Shown here: positions 24,867 through 34,464 of the stretch, piece by piece
Numbering within the stretch: the stretch's first letter is position 1
Layout: every line of letters starts with the position of its first letter
Source of the DNA: Gemmatimonadota bacterium
GTDB lineage: Bacteria; Gemmatimonadota; Gemmatimonadetes; Gemmatimonadales; Gemmatimonadaceae
NCBI GenBank assembly: GCA_021324775.1
Contig: JAJPIM010000045.1
Coordinates: 307,299 to 371,298 of the forward strand
Direction of reading: 5' to 3'
Length of the DNA: 64,000 nucleotides
Translations under genes and position numbers: made by a program
Notes under the pieces: generated by a model
What the model was told of the DNA's origin: nothing
Databases searched by the model: none
The model's input: only the letters and a program-made list of their open reading frames with translations

Positions 24867-26480
24867 TTAGAGTCGGACCGCGACGTAGGTCTCTTTGCGC
24901 AAGCCGTCGAGCAATCGCGCGATCGCGCGCTCGTCGGCGAGTTGCTCGCGAATCCGATCGCGGAGGTCGCTCTCCGTGTAGTCGCCGCCATCGGTCGAGT
25001 TGATGATCTGGGCGACCACGTATTTCGCCTTGCCTGTCCCGCGGTCCACGATCGGGAACGGGCCGACGAAGTCGCCGGACTTCATGCCGCGGAACGCCTG
25101 CGCGTAGGACGGCGGCAGCGAGTCGCGCGGGAACGGCTGCAGGCTTCCCTTCTCCTCGTTCGGATCGTGGTGATGCGTCACGAGGGAGTCGAAGTTCGCG
25201 CCCGCCTTCCACGCCGCCAGGACGCTGTCCGCTTCCGTACGCGCCGCTTCGACTTGCGCCGAGTCGAGCTTCCAGCGAATCAGAATGTGACTCGCTTTGA
25301 CTTCGGCCGGCTTGACGCGGTCCACGCGGATGATGTGGTAGCCAAACACGGTCTCGATCACGGGGCTCAACTGCCCCGGAGGCAGCGCGAACATCCACCG
25401 GTCGAACTCGAGCACCATCGTGCCGCGGCGATTCCATCCGAGGTCGCCGCCCTGCTCGCGCGTTCCCTGGTCCATCGACTCGCGCTTCGCGACTTCGGCG
25501 AACTTCTCGGCGCTCGAACCGTGTTCCTTCAAGTCCGCGAGGACCGAATCCGCTTTGGCCTTGGCGGCAGCCTTGGCCGCCGGACTCGGATGCGGTGCCA
25601 CGACGATCTGGCGGAATGTCACGGTGGCCGGCCGGTGAGGGAGCGATGCCCTGTTGGTGTTGAAGGCGTTGGTGATGTCCGCCTCGCTGACACCTACCGG
25701 GATCAACTTGCCGTCCTCCTTGAGCTTTTCGATGACCTTGCGCTGCATCTCGGCGCGCTTGGCAGTCTCGAGGAGGGTCTTCCGGTATTCCTCTGGCGCC
25801 CCGAATCCGGCTCGCTTGAGTTCATTCCGGTAATCGGCTTCCGTCGGAAAGCCGGATCGGACTTGTTTCATCCGCTGGTCCACACCTGGGGCGACGTCCT
25901 CATCGGTCACTTCGACCTTGAGATCCTTGGCCTTCTGGACGAGGAGCTCTTCATTGATGAGGTCGTTGGCCACGTTCCGGGCGAGTTGCTCCTGCCCCGT
26001 GGAATCGGGCGGGATCTGCAGGGTCCCCTGCGCGCGCCCGACGTTGATGCGCTCCAGTACCGTGCTCCAGAGAACCGGTTCGGTGCCGACAACTGCCACG
26101 ACGCGATCGAGTGGAAGCGTGCCGCCGTTCGGGAGCGGCGATGGAACCGGCGGTGCCGTGTTCGCCGGGGCGCCTTTGGTGCCCGCGGGGACGGCGGCCA
26201 CCGGCGCCCGCATGGCCGGGACGCTATCCGCGCTGATGGTCTCCCGGACTCCCGCCGTGACAGGCACCGAGATTGTCGCCGCGGGGCGCGGCGCGCCCGG
26301 GGCGGGCAGGGTCTGAGCTGAACTGTCGGCGGGCGGCTTTGACGGCGGCGGCTGGGTCTCCTGCGCCACCGCCATCCGCGCCGGAACCACACAGGCGGTC
26401 ACGACCGCCGCCACGCAGCACACCCGTCTCACCCATCCGGCGGATGGGCTCCCGCAACCCTCTCGGGCCCACTGCAGCAT
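24867..26480 (-). CDS. SurA-like periplasmic peptidylprolyl isomerase (two parvulin domains)
   Basis: A 537-aa outer-membrane protein chaperone. A signal peptide (VCCVAAVVTACVVPARMAVAQ region) is followed by a Pro/Ala-rich linker to about residue 115, a SurA-type N-terminal chaperone region (DRVVAVVGTEPVLWSTV; DLINEELLVQKAKDLKV), then two parvulin domains. The first includes FRQIVVAPHPSP and GGDLGWNRRGTMV, ending FGYHIIRVD; the second includes ASHILIRWK and GPFPIVDRG. The final helix returns to the chaperone lobe as in SurA. It follows a second parvulin gene by 24 bp and precedes pdxA directly. Confidence 0.9.
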   Translation of the reverse strand: MLQWAREGCGSPSAGWVRRVCCVAAVVTACVVPARMAVAQETQPPPSKPPADSSAQTLPAPGAPRPAATISVPVTAGVRETISADSVPAMRAPVAAVPAGTKGAPANTAPPVPSPLPNGGTLPLDRVVAVVGTEPVLWSTVLERINVGRAQGTLQIPPDSTGQEQLARNVANDLINEELLVQKAKDLKVEVTDEDVAPGVDQRMKQVRSGFPTEADYRNELKRAGFGAPEEYRKTLLETAKRAEMQRKVIEKLKEDGKLIPVGVSEADITNAFNTNRASLPHRPATVTFRQIVVAPHPSPAAKAAAKAKADSVLADLKEHGSSAEKFAEVAKRESMDQGTREQGGDLGWNRRGTMVLEFDRWMFALPPGQLSPVIETVFGYHIIRVDRVKPAEVKASHILIRWKLDSAQVEAARTEADSVLAAWKAGANFDSLVTHHHDPNEEKGSLQPFPRDSLPPSYAQAFRGMKSGDFVGPFPIVDRGTGKAKYVVAQIINSTDGGDYTESDLRDRIREQLADERAIARLLDGLRKETYVAVRL

Positions 26481-26504
26481 GCTACGCGGTACCCCGGGAC
26501 ATGG

Positions 26505-28019
26505 CTACGGTTTCGTGTCAGTGCCGGGCGGCGGACCTGACGGAGGCTTGGCGGGCGTCGCGGGTCTGGCGCCCGGCGACGGCGGTTCGCCGGGGAGCGG
26601 GACCGCGGATGGCGGGCGGCTCGCGGCCGACGAGGAGTCGGACTTCTTGCGAATCTGGCTCGCCAGCGCGAAGGCGCGGTCGACGCCGGCATCGTTGATC
26701 TTCCCTTCGTATTTCACCCTCAGCGCCACATCGACGGGCCCGGGAATATTCACGTACCGGACGGACATCTTCATGAGCTTGTCCAGGTACGACTCGATGT
26801 GCGCGGACGCGATCGCTTCGCGCTGCGCGGGCACCTTGGAACTGTCGGCCAGAGCCCGCGGATCGATCCCGAGCTGGGTCCACGCATTGGTGATCACCGT
26901 CTCGTAGCCGTGCCGAAGCGAGTTGGTCTCGGATGTATCCAGCGTCACTTTGGCGCTGTCGGCCTGGCGGATGATGACCTCGTTGCGCACGATACCGCGC
27001 ACCATGAGCGGGATCTGGCTGTCGGCCGCCGCGTTGAGCTGCGCACCCGCGCCGGGCGGAAACATCGTGAGCCACTTCGCGAGGCGCGCCGCCGTGAACA
27101 CGCCGCCGCCGCTGTAGGTGGCGATCGGCGACCGGTCGTTCACGTGCAGCTCGCGGTCCTTGCCGACGGCCCGGACGAGCGGCGTGCCGCCAGGCGCCAT
27201 CTTGAACTGGATCGATGAATCGACCTTCGCGATGTAGAGGCTCTCCGCTTTCTGCGTGACTTGCGCGCCGGCCGCGCGGCTGATCTGGGCCTTCACCTCG
27301 TCGTACGTCGGACGGTAGATGATGTGCCACCCGAACTGTGTGTGCACCGGCTGCGAGATCTGGCCCGGCTTGAGCGCCAGCAACGCCTGCTCGAACGGCG
27401 CGACCATCTGCCCCTTCTGGAACACGCCGAGGTCGCCGCCACGGCGCGCAGAGCCAGGATCCTGGCTGTTCTTCTGCGCGAGGTCGGCGAAATTTGCCGG
27501 CGTGGCCTGCGCCCGGAGCGCCACCGCTTTCCGCCGGACCGAATCGACTTTCGCCGGCGTCGTGTCGCCGCGCGGCGGAGACAGCAGGATGTGCCGCGCC
27601 GCCAGGTACTGGCCGCTCGCATACTCGGCGGGATACTTGAGCGAGTCGGCTCCCACCCACGTCTTCCCGAGTTCGTCGAACCACTTCTTCGCCCGCATGT
27701 TGGCCATCATGACCCACAGCGCCGAATCGACCGTCGCCGGCTGGTTGAGCGAATCGTCCGCGACCGCCGCCATGCCGAGGAGCTGATAGTCGACCCACAC
27801 CCCCGCCACCTGGCGGACGACATCGTGGTCCACGGGAAGCCGTGAATCGCCGAGCAGAGTGCCGAGGCGCTTCGCCGACAGCTCCTGCGAGCCGGCGGTC
27901 GCCACGACGTCGACATGAGAGGTCATGGCCTCAGAAAAAGCGCGGCACGAGCTGAGGGCCGCCACTGACAGGACGGCAGCACTGGTGGCACGGGCAAAGG
28001 CGGCGATGGAACGTGGCAT
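26505..28019 (-). CDS. PrsA/PpiD-like parvulin peptidylprolyl isomerase, predicted lipoprotein
   Basis: A 504-aa exported foldase. The leader MPRSIAAFARATSAAV ends at lipobox VAALSSC, predicting a lipid anchor. A SurA_N-like region follows (ELSAKRLGTLLGDSRLP), then one parvulin domain at about 145-245 (AARHILLSPPRGD; GGDLGVFQKGQMVAPFEQA; TQFGWHIIYRPT). The remaining half is helical with no clear catalytic motif, and the C-terminus is Pro-rich. It probably works with the SurA-like protein encoded 24 bp downstream on outer-membrane protein folding. It follows mfd by 49 bp. Confidence 0.87.
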   Translation of the reverse strand: MPRSIAAFARATSAAVLSVAALSSCRAFSEAMTSHVDVVATAGSQELSAKRLGTLLGDSRLPVDHDVVRQVAGVWVDYQLLGMAAVADDSLNQPATVDSALWVMMANMRAKKWFDELGKTWVGADSLKYPAEYASGQYLAARHILLSPPRGDTTPAKVDSVRRKAVALRAQATPANFADLAQKNSQDPGSARRGGDLGVFQKGQMVAPFEQALLALKPGQISQPVHTQFGWHIIYRPTYDEVKAQISRAAGAQVTQKAESLYIAKVDSSIQFKMAPGGTPLVRAVGKDRELHVNDRSPIATYSGGGVFTAARLAKWLTMFPPGAGAQLNAAADSQIPLMVRGIVRNEVIIRQADSAKVTLDTSETNSLRHGYETVITNAWTQLGIDPRALADSSKVPAQREAIASAHIESYLDKLMKMSVRYVNIPGPVDVALRVKYEGKINDAGVDRAFALASQIRKKSDSSSAASRPPSAVPLPGEPPSPGARPATPAKPPSGPPPGTDTKP

Positions 28020-28068
28020 CGATCAGAGGATGAGGGAACGGCGGAGCGATTCGCCCCGCGCGACGGGC

Positions 28069-31000
28069 TCAGACCGCAGCGACACTGCGGAGTGCACGGA
28101 CGAGCCCACCGGGCAATTCCGCCCCGCCCAGGCGTGTGAGCTTGAGAGAGAGCGGATGAGAGCGGCGCACTTCGATTTGGAACTGCACGTCGTGAAAAGC
28201 GGCCGACAGAGGCTTCATCCGCGGCACGGCATCGGCGCGAAAGCTAATACGCGCCTCCCCCCCGCGCACCAGGATGCCTTCAACCCGCAGCACCGCGCCA
28301 ACCAACCGCAACAACGCCTGCGCAAAGAACGCCTCGGCCGCTGGTGGCAGCACACCAAAACGGTCGCGGACTTCGGCACTCAAGGCGTCGATCTCGGCGG
28401 CTTCCGTCACCCGCGTGAGGCGCCGGTAGATGTCGAGTTTCGCTTCCTGGGATGGGACGAAATCATCCGGGAGATACGCCGGCACGTCGAACGACACGTC
28501 CGCGGGCACCGGCTTCGCGCCGCCGGCCGCGTTCTGGAGGTGGCGCACCTGCTCATCGAGCATCCGGAGATACAGGTCGAAACCGACGGCCTGTACATAG
28601 CCCGACTGTTCCGGCCCGAGGATGTTGCCCGCGCCGCGCAACTCCATGTCCCGGAGCGCGACCCGGTATCCTGAACCGAGCTCGGTGTGGTGCTCGAGAA
28701 CCTGCAGCCGGCGTTCGGCTTCCTCATCCACACCGTCCGGCACCATGAGGTAGCAGTATGCACGCCGGTGCGACCGCCCCACGCGGCCGCGCAACTGATA
28801 CAGTTGCGCCAGCCCGAGCGTGTCGGCCCGGTTCACGAACATGGTGTTGGCGTTGGGGACGTCCAGGCCGGATTCAACGATCATCGTCGAGACGAGCACG
28901 TCCACCTCGCCATTGACGAACCGCCGCATGACGTCCTCGAGATCCCGTTCGCGCATCTGCCCGTGCCCGATCGCGATCCGGGCGCGCGGCACGAGTCCGT
29001 GGACGTGGTCCGCGATCGCCTGGATCGTGGCGATCCGGTTGTGCACGAAGAACACCTGGCCGCCGCGGTCCAACTCGCGCCCCACACCCTCCTCGATCAG
29101 CGCATCGTCCCAGGGCTCGACGAAGGTGAGTACGGGGGACCGGTCGCGCGGCGGCGTCTGCATCAACGTCATGTCGCGGAGACCGGCCAGCGACAGATGC
29201 AGCGTGCGCGGTATCGGCGTGGCGGTCAATGTCAGGACGTCGATCTCGAGGCGCAGTTGCTTGAGACGCTCCTTGTGCCGCACGCCGAACCGGTGCTCCT
29301 CGTCGATCACGATCAGCCCGAGATCGCCGAAGTGCACGTCCTTGCTCAGCAACCGGTGTGTGCCGATGATCACATCGATCTTCTTGGCCGCGAGATCGGT
29401 GAGGATCGCCTGCTGCTCCTTGGGCGTCTGAAACCGGCTGAGGACTTCGACGCGGATCGGAAAATCCGCGACCCGCTCGCCGAACACGCGGACGTGCTGG
29501 TCGGCGAGAATCGTCGTCGGCACGAGGACCGCGACCTGGCGTCCCGATTGTACGGCCTTGAACGCGGCCCGCACGGCGATCTCCGTCTTGCCATAGCCGA
29601 CGTCGCCGACCAGCAACCGGTCCATCGGGCGTACCCGCTCCATATCCGTCTTGACGTCCGTCGTCGCCTTGCGCTGGTCGGGTGTATCCTCGAACAGGAA
29701 CGAGGATTCGAGCTGTCGCTGCCACGCCGCATCACTCGCGTGCGGCGGCCGGCTCGCCACCTGCCGCCGCGCGTAGAGATCGAGCAGCTCTGCGGTCATC
29801 TCCTGGATGGCGGACCGCGTGCGTTCGCGCTGCTGGGCCCACCGCTTGCCACCGAGCCGGTGGAGACGGGGTGGCGGCGCATCCGCGGAGACATCGCCCG
29901 CAGCGCGATACCGTTCGAGCTGGTCGATGCGGTACAGTGGCACGTTGAGGCGGTCGCCGCCCTCGTACTCGACCACCGCCACCTCGACCGTGCTCTCCTT
30001 GACGAAAATCGTCTCGATGCCGCGGTAGATCCCGATACCGTGCTCGAGATGCACGACGTAGTCGCCGCTCCGGAGTGCCGTGACCGACTCGAGCGAGACG
30101 CCGCCGCCGTAGCGGCGTGCACGCCGGATGCGGCGCTCGCGGCGGAAGATCTCATGGTCGGTGAGAACGCGGATGCCGCCCTCGGTCGCCGTCGCCGGCA
30201 CGACGAACCCGCCGTCCAGCACGCCGACGGCGAGCGTCGCGGGCGATGCATTCCCGGGCCCGCCATCCCGTCCCCGCGCGGCCAACAGCTCGTCGAGGCG
30301 CTCGCACTGGCCCGCGTTGTCGCACAGGATCAGCGTGGGAATCCCGTCGCGCACGATGCGTCCCAGCCGCGCGATGTCGCGATCCACCAGTTCGGGCGGA
30401 CGCAGCGGGAATACGACATCCGCCGCCGCCTGCGTGCCATCGTCCGCGGCCAGCGTGGCGAGGCTCGCCAGCGCGGCCAGTGTCCGGTCGGGCGACTGAT
30501 ACAGATCTTCGCGCGGCGGGGTGTCCTCGCCCCGGCGGCGAGCCAGCTCGACGTGATGCTGGGCCTCATCCCAGGTCCGCCGGAGTTCCGGCTCCAGGTG
30601 CGCGCCGGCCGGCGTGAAGACGATGGCATCCGGAGGCCAGAGGTCGATGACCGACACGCGGTCGGCCAGCACGGTGGGCGTCGATTCGGTGACCGGCCCA
30701 TCGACCGGCAGCACGACGGCCACCGATCCCGCACGAGTCGATCGCTGAGTCACGAGGTCGAAGTGCCTCAACTCCGAGATCTCGTCGCCCCAGAACTCCA
30801 GACGGACGGGATCCGCCATGCCGAATCCATAGATGTCGAAGATCCCGCCGCGAACGCTGAACTGCGCCACCTCTTCGACCATCGGGACGCGCTCGAACCC
30901 CACCGATTCGAGATGGCGGGCGAGATCCTCGGGACGCCAGGAATCGCCGGCCCGAAGCTCCAACCTCGCGCGCTGGACGGCGCCGGGGAGCCGCGTGCGC

Positions 31001-31383
31001 TCCAGCACGGCGCGCGCGGTCGTCAGCAGGATGTGCACGCCACCGCGCGCGACACGCTCGAGTGTCTCGACGCGTTCTCCAGCGACCTCCGCGTGCGGCT
31101 CGGCCTCCCCGAATCCTTCGCGAGGCGGGTACAGGGCGACCGTTGCGTCCGCGGCCAGCGATTGCAGATCGGCGAGCCACCGTTCGGCTTCGGGCACCCC
31201 CTGCGCCACTACGACGAGAAACCGGCCCGGCAAGCGCCGCGCGAGCGCCGCCACCAGCACCGCGGCCGACGATCCCGGCAGTCCGCTGACGGTGCGGCGC
31301 TCCCCGGCGCCAGGAAGAGTGTTGAGGACTTGCTCGAACGCCGGAAGGCGCTCAATGGCATCCAGCAGGAGGGGGAGCGACAC
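28069..31383 (-). CDS. mfd: transcription-repair coupling factor Mfd
   Basis: A 1104-aa SF2 translocase that removes stalled RNA polymerase and recruits UvrA. The N-terminal UvrB-like region (about 1-330) contains YPPREGFGEAEPHAEV and FDIYGFGMADPVRLEFWGDE. The RNA polymerase interacting domain is at about 440-510 (DYVVHLEHGIGIYRGIE). The helicase core has Walker A GDVGYGKTE, DEEHRFGVRHKE, TLTATPIPRTLHLSL and GRVGRSHRRAYCYLM. The TRCF C-terminal domain closes the protein. Length is normal for the family. It heads a minus-strand run of foldases, pdxA and a peptidase. Confidence 0.98.
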   Translation of the reverse strand: MSLPLLLDAIERLPAFEQVLNTLPGAGERRTVSGLPGSSAAVLVAALARRLPGRFLVVVAQGVPEAERWLADLQSLAADATVALYPPREGFGEAEPHAEVAGERVETLERVARGGVHILLTTARAVLERTRLPGAVQRARLELRAGDSWRPEDLARHLESVGFERVPMVEEVAQFSVRGGIFDIYGFGMADPVRLEFWGDEISELRHFDLVTQRSTRAGSVAVVLPVDGPVTESTPTVLADRVSVIDLWPPDAIVFTPAGAHLEPELRRTWDEAQHHVELARRRGEDTPPREDLYQSPDRTLAALASLATLAADDGTQAAADVVFPLRPPELVDRDIARLGRIVRDGIPTLILCDNAGQCERLDELLAARGRDGGPGNASPATLAVGVLDGGFVVPATATEGGIRVLTDHEIFRRERRIRRARRYGGGVSLESVTALRSGDYVVHLEHGIGIYRGIETIFVKESTVEVAVVEYEGGDRLNVPLYRIDQLERYRAAGDVSADAPPPRLHRLGGKRWAQQRERTRSAIQEMTAELLDLYARRQVASRPPHASDAAWQRQLESSFLFEDTPDQRKATTDVKTDMERVRPMDRLLVGDVGYGKTEIAVRAAFKAVQSGRQVAVLVPTTILADQHVRVFGERVADFPIRVEVLSRFQTPKEQQAILTDLAAKKIDVIIGTHRLLSKDVHFGDLGLIVIDEEHRFGVRHKERLKQLRLEIDVLTLTATPIPRTLHLSLAGLRDMTLMQTPPRDRSPVLTFVEPWDDALIEEGVGRELDRGGQVFFVHNRIATIQAIADHVHGLVPRARIAIGHGQMRERDLEDVMRRFVNGEVDVLVSTMIVESGLDVPNANTMFVNRADTLGLAQLYQLRGRVGRSHRRAYCYLMVPDGVDEEAERRLQVLEHHTELGSGYRVALRDMELRGAGNILGPEQSGYVQAVGFDLYLRMLDEQVRHLQNAAGGAKPVPADVSFDVPAYLPDDFVPSQEAKLDIYRRLTRVTEAAEIDALSAEVRDRFGVLPPAAEAFFAQALLRLVGAVLRVEGILVRGGEARISFRADAVPRMKPLSAAFHDVQFQIEVRRSHPLSLKLTRLGGAELPGGLVRALRSVAAV

Positions 31384-31407
31384 GGCGGCGGGCTAGCGGA
31401 CGCTCGA

Positions 31408-31443
31408 ACGCGCGTCCCGACGCGCGTCCCAACGCGCGTCCCA
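31408..31443. repeat. tandem repeat, three 12-bp units
   Basis: ACGCGCGTCCCG/A occurs three times head to tail, followed by a partial unit, in the 95-bp gap between the mfd start and the BatA-like stop. Confidence 0.85.
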
Positions 31444-31478
31444 ACACGCGCGGGACTGGGCGCCGGACCGGATCGCGC

Positions 31479-33473
31479 TCACGCCGCGCGCCGGGTGGCG
31501 GTCATCCCGCCACTCGACCGCATGACTGCACGGCGCGTGAGCAGGCTCTCGGCGAGCAGCGCCACGAGCGCGGCCACGAGGAAGATCCGCGCCAACGGAC
31601 GCGCGGCGTGCGCGTCAAATACAGCGCGCGCCCACTCCTCGCCGTCCGTCCCGGCCAACACTGACCGGCCCCGGAACCGCGTGGCGAGCGTCTGCGTGGC
31701 GAGCCGGGTCAGATCCGATTCGCGCGGCGGCGGGTTGACGACGAGGGCACCGACCCGTCCGCCCGCCCGCCGGAGGAAGTACACGCCCGGCCGGGCCGGC
31801 GCATCGATCGTCGCGCCAGACAGCACACGGACCGCACCATCCGGTGCCTCCAGCTCCTCCGCGCCGGCCGGGCGACGCAGCGTCTCGCCCGGCTCGGATT
31901 CCAGCACGCCATTGCCCGCACCGCCCAATCCCCCGCCCGCGCCCACCAGCCGCTGGGCAAGGAGATCACCGATCCACGGGACGAACACCGCGCGCAGCGG
32001 CAGCGAAGTCGATACCGGGTCGATCGGCGACGCGATGAGCACGTAGCCAGGCCCCGCCACCGCCCAGGGTTTGTTCGCCGAGCGCGCCAGTGTGTCGGCC
32101 GGGGCGCTGCCCTGCGCAACCATCGCGTACGCCAGCGATGCGGTAACCGGCGCCGCGCGCCCACCGGTGTCGGCGGCTGCCCCAATCGGAGACGCAGACT
32201 CGATGCCGTCGATGGTCGCCTCGCCGCGCTGTACGCCACCGAATCGCCACGGCACGCCCGAGCGCTCGAGTGCGCGGTTGGCGGCGCCCATGCGGACCGG
32301 ATCGGATGGCGGCACGATGAGCGCGGGCAGCGAGGTGAGATGATCCGCGGCGACGATGGCTATGGCGCGCGATCCCTGGCCTGCCGCGCCCGTGGTCGCC
32401 CGGTCATTCGCCACGAGCGCGTCCACGGCACTCCGAATGAACGGGCCGGCGGATGAATCACTGGCGACCGCCGGCGGCTCGCCGATCCACATGGCGAAAT
32501 ACCGCGTGTCGTCGCCGCGCAACTCATCGGCTTCGATCTCGACACTGCCGCCGACCCATCCGCGTTCGGGGGGCGCCGCATGGACCGAAATCGCGCCGAC
32601 GCCTGCCGCCAGGCGATCGCGCGCGGTGCGTTCGTCACCGATCGGGGTCACCGCCACCGTGCCGCGGGCCAGCGTCCTCACGCCCAGACCAATGCGATAC
32701 GTGGTCGAGTCGCTCCCGCCAGGGGGCACGGTACCCTGCACCGTGGCGGTCACCTCGCCGCGTGGCGTCCATCGCGCCGGGCGCGCGGCGGCCGCAACGA
32801 CGGCTCGGTTCGCCGGACCTGGCTCGGCCGGCGCGTAGATGACGACGCGAACGCCCCCGAGATCGGTCATTCCGCTCCACGCGGTCGCTTGTCCGTCCGT
32901 GACGATCGCGACGACCGGGTCAGCCACGCCGGCGGACCGCACGAGACCGGCGGCGGCAGCGGCGGCACGCGGCAGGTCACCCGCGCCGCTCAGTGGCTCG
33001 GTGCGAACGATCGCCGACGCCACGGCCGCCGCGGTCCCGCCCTGGGTCCGGCCGTCGGCCGTCACGAGCCAAACCCGGTCGCCCACGGTCGCACCACGCG
33101 CCGCGCGTACCGCGATCGCCTTCAGACGGTCCAGGACCGGACGCCCGTTGGCGATCACCGAGGTACTGAGTGAGTTGTCGAGCACGATCCCGATGGCGGC
33201 TGGCGCATGTCCCGCGCCCACGAGGCGGCCCAGTGTGCCGCTCACCGGCTGGGCCGCGGCGAGCGCGATACAGGTAACCGCGAGCACCCGCAGCATCATC
33301 AAGAGCAGGTTCCGCAGTTTGAGGCGCCGGCTGTGCTCCTGTTCCGCGCGCGCGAGGTAGCGGGCCGCCGGAAACTCGATGCGGACTCCCGTGCGCCGGC
33401 GCAGCAGGTGAATGAGGAGCGGAACGGCGGCTCCGAGGCCGAGCGCGAGGAACAACGGTGCCAGAAATCCCAT
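31479..33473 (-). CDS. BatA-like membrane protein with von Willebrand factor A-type region
   Basis: A 664-aa protein whose first ~80 residues match the BatA/Aerotolerance N-terminal domain: GFLAPLFLALGLGAAVPLLIHLLRR (in parts), then LRNLLLMMLRVLAVTCIALA. A VWA-like region follows (GIVLDNSLSTSVIANG; VAIVTDGQATAWSG), containing the DNS-S-S start of a MIDAS site. The central half is beta-rich and the C-terminus ends in a transmembrane helix (RIFLVAALVALLAES). It is 12 bp downstream of the DUF58 gene, the common pairing in Bat/MoxR clusters, although no MoxR ATPase gene is present here. The role of these clusters in envelope stress or complex maturation is only partly known. Confidence 0.83.
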   Translation of the reverse strand: MGFLAPLFLALGLGAAVPLLIHLLRRRTGVRIEFPAARYLARAEQEHSRRLKLRNLLLMMLRVLAVTCIALAAAQPVSGTLGRLVGAGHAPAAIGIVLDNSLSTSVIANGRPVLDRLKAIAVRAARGATVGDRVWLVTADGRTQGGTAAAVASAIVRTEPLSGAGDLPRAAAAAAGLVRSAGVADPVVAIVTDGQATAWSGMTDLGGVRVVIYAPAEPGPANRAVVAAAARPARWTPRGEVTATVQGTVPPGGSDSTTYRIGLGVRTLARGTVAVTPIGDERTARDRLAAGVGAISVHAAPPERGWVGGSVEIEADELRGDDTRYFAMWIGEPPAVASDSSAGPFIRSAVDALVANDRATTGAAGQGSRAIAIVAADHLTSLPALIVPPSDPVRMGAANRALERSGVPWRFGGVQRGEATIDGIESASPIGAAADTGGRAAPVTASLAYAMVAQGSAPADTLARSANKPWAVAGPGYVLIASPIDPVSTSLPLRAVFVPWIGDLLAQRLVGAGGGLGGAGNGVLESEPGETLRRPAGAEELEAPDGAVRVLSGATIDAPARPGVYFLRRAGGRVGALVVNPPPRESDLTRLATQTLATRFRGRSVLAGTDGEEWARAVFDAHAARPLARIFLVAALVALLAESLLTRRAVMRSSGGMTATRRAA

Positions 33474-33485
33474 AGGTCGCGCGCG

Positions 33486-34403
33486 CTACCGGCCGCTGTC
33501 CTGTCGCGCCGCGAACGCCCGGCGGAGGGGCGCGCCGAACGGCGCGTCGGTCATCACCGTCTCGTACCGGCCCCCGCCCCGCACAAACGTCGCCCGCCAC
33601 TCGTCGAGTGCCGCGGCGACGGTCGCGCGGTACGCATCGCGCACTTCGGCGACCGCGGCGGGCACCGCGAGCCCGCTCTCCGGATCGACGAACAACGCGT
33701 CGCCCGATGCTGTCAGCTCTCGCTCCGCCGGATCCACAATGTGGAGCGCCGCGACGTCGTGCCCGGCCGCGCGGAGCGCGCGCACCGCCCGGTCCACCGG
33801 CGCCACGTCGGTGAGCAGGTCGGAGATGAGCACGATCAGCCCGGGACGCCGGACCACACGCGCCGCTTGCAGGAGGGCGTCGCCGGCGTCGGACCGCCGG
33901 GCATCCGTGCCCTCCCGCATGCGATCGAGCGCGCCCACGAGGCGCCGCCACTGGGTCATCCGCGCACGCGGCGGGAGCACGCTGCGTACGCGCTCGTCGA
34001 AGCACACGAGCCCCACCGCGTCACGCTGGCGCAGCAGCAGCAAGGCGAGAGCCGCGGTCAGCCGCTCCGCGTACGCGAGCTTCGTGAGACGGGCCGGCGC
34101 CCCGCGCCACGCCATCGAGGGGCTGACGTCGAGCACCAGCACGGCCCGCAGGTTCGTTTCTTCCTCGAACTGCTTGACCACCCAGCGGTCGGCACGCGCC
34201 GCGATCTTCCAGTCCAGATAGCGAAGATCGTCGCCAGGCTGGTAGGGACGATGCTCGGCGAACTCCACCGAGAACCCCTTGCGTGGCGACCGATGGAGCC
34301 CGGTGAGGAAGCCGTCCACCACCCATCGCGCGACGATCTCGATGCGTCCCATCGAGGCGAGCGACGCGGGGTCGAATAGATCCGCACGAGTGGTCCCTTC
34401 CAT
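33486..34403 (-). CDS. DUF58 domain-containing protein
   Basis: A 305-aa cytoplasmic protein with the DUF58 core [21 protein letters not shown] at about residues 45-65 (key residues R, Y, GDD, DW), followed by a VWA-like fold starting [13 protein letters not shown], a MIDAS-like DxSxS. ATG at 34403 is chosen over 34445 because the extra residues would overlap the divergent lepA promoter region. It is the first gene of a pair with the BatA-like protein. It is divergent from lepA with only 61 bp between the start codons. Confidence 0.88.
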   Translation of the reverse strand: MEGTTRADLFDPASLASMGRIEIVARWVVDGFLTGLHRSPRKGFSVEFAEHRPYQPGDDLRYLDWKIAARADRWVVKQFEEETNLRAVLVLDVSPSMAWRGAPARLTKLAYAERLTAALALLLLRQRDAVGLVCFDERVRSVLPPRARMTQWRRLVGALDRMREGTDARRSDAGDALLQAARVVRRPGLIVLISDLLTDVAPVDRAVRALRAAGHDVAALHIVDPAERELTASGDALFVDPESGLAVPAAVAEVRDAYRATVAAALDEWRATFVRGGGRYETVMTDAPFGAPLRRAFAARQDSGR

Positions 34404-34449
34404 GCCAGTCCGGAAACGTAGGCGACCGTCGTGCCCAGACGCCACCCCG

Positions 34450-34455
34450 TATATT
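34450..34455 (+). promoter_or_regulatory. putative -10 element of lepA (leaderless start)
   Basis: TATATT is followed by nine bases and then the lepA GTG. No Shine-Dalgarno lies between. The geometry matches typA (TATATT, eight bases, ATG), which argues for leaderless mRNAs. No good -35 is seen. Confidence 0.42.
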
Positions 34456-34464
34456 TGGCCGATC

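Noticed and set aside
28687..32046. A 1119-residue plus-strand frame
   Set aside because: It lies antisense to mfd, whose protein matches a known family along its full length; high GC keeps the opposite strand open.
34279..34464. Longer lepA start upstream of 34465
   Set aside because: The extra residues overlap the divergent DUF58 gene and are absent from EF4 proteins.
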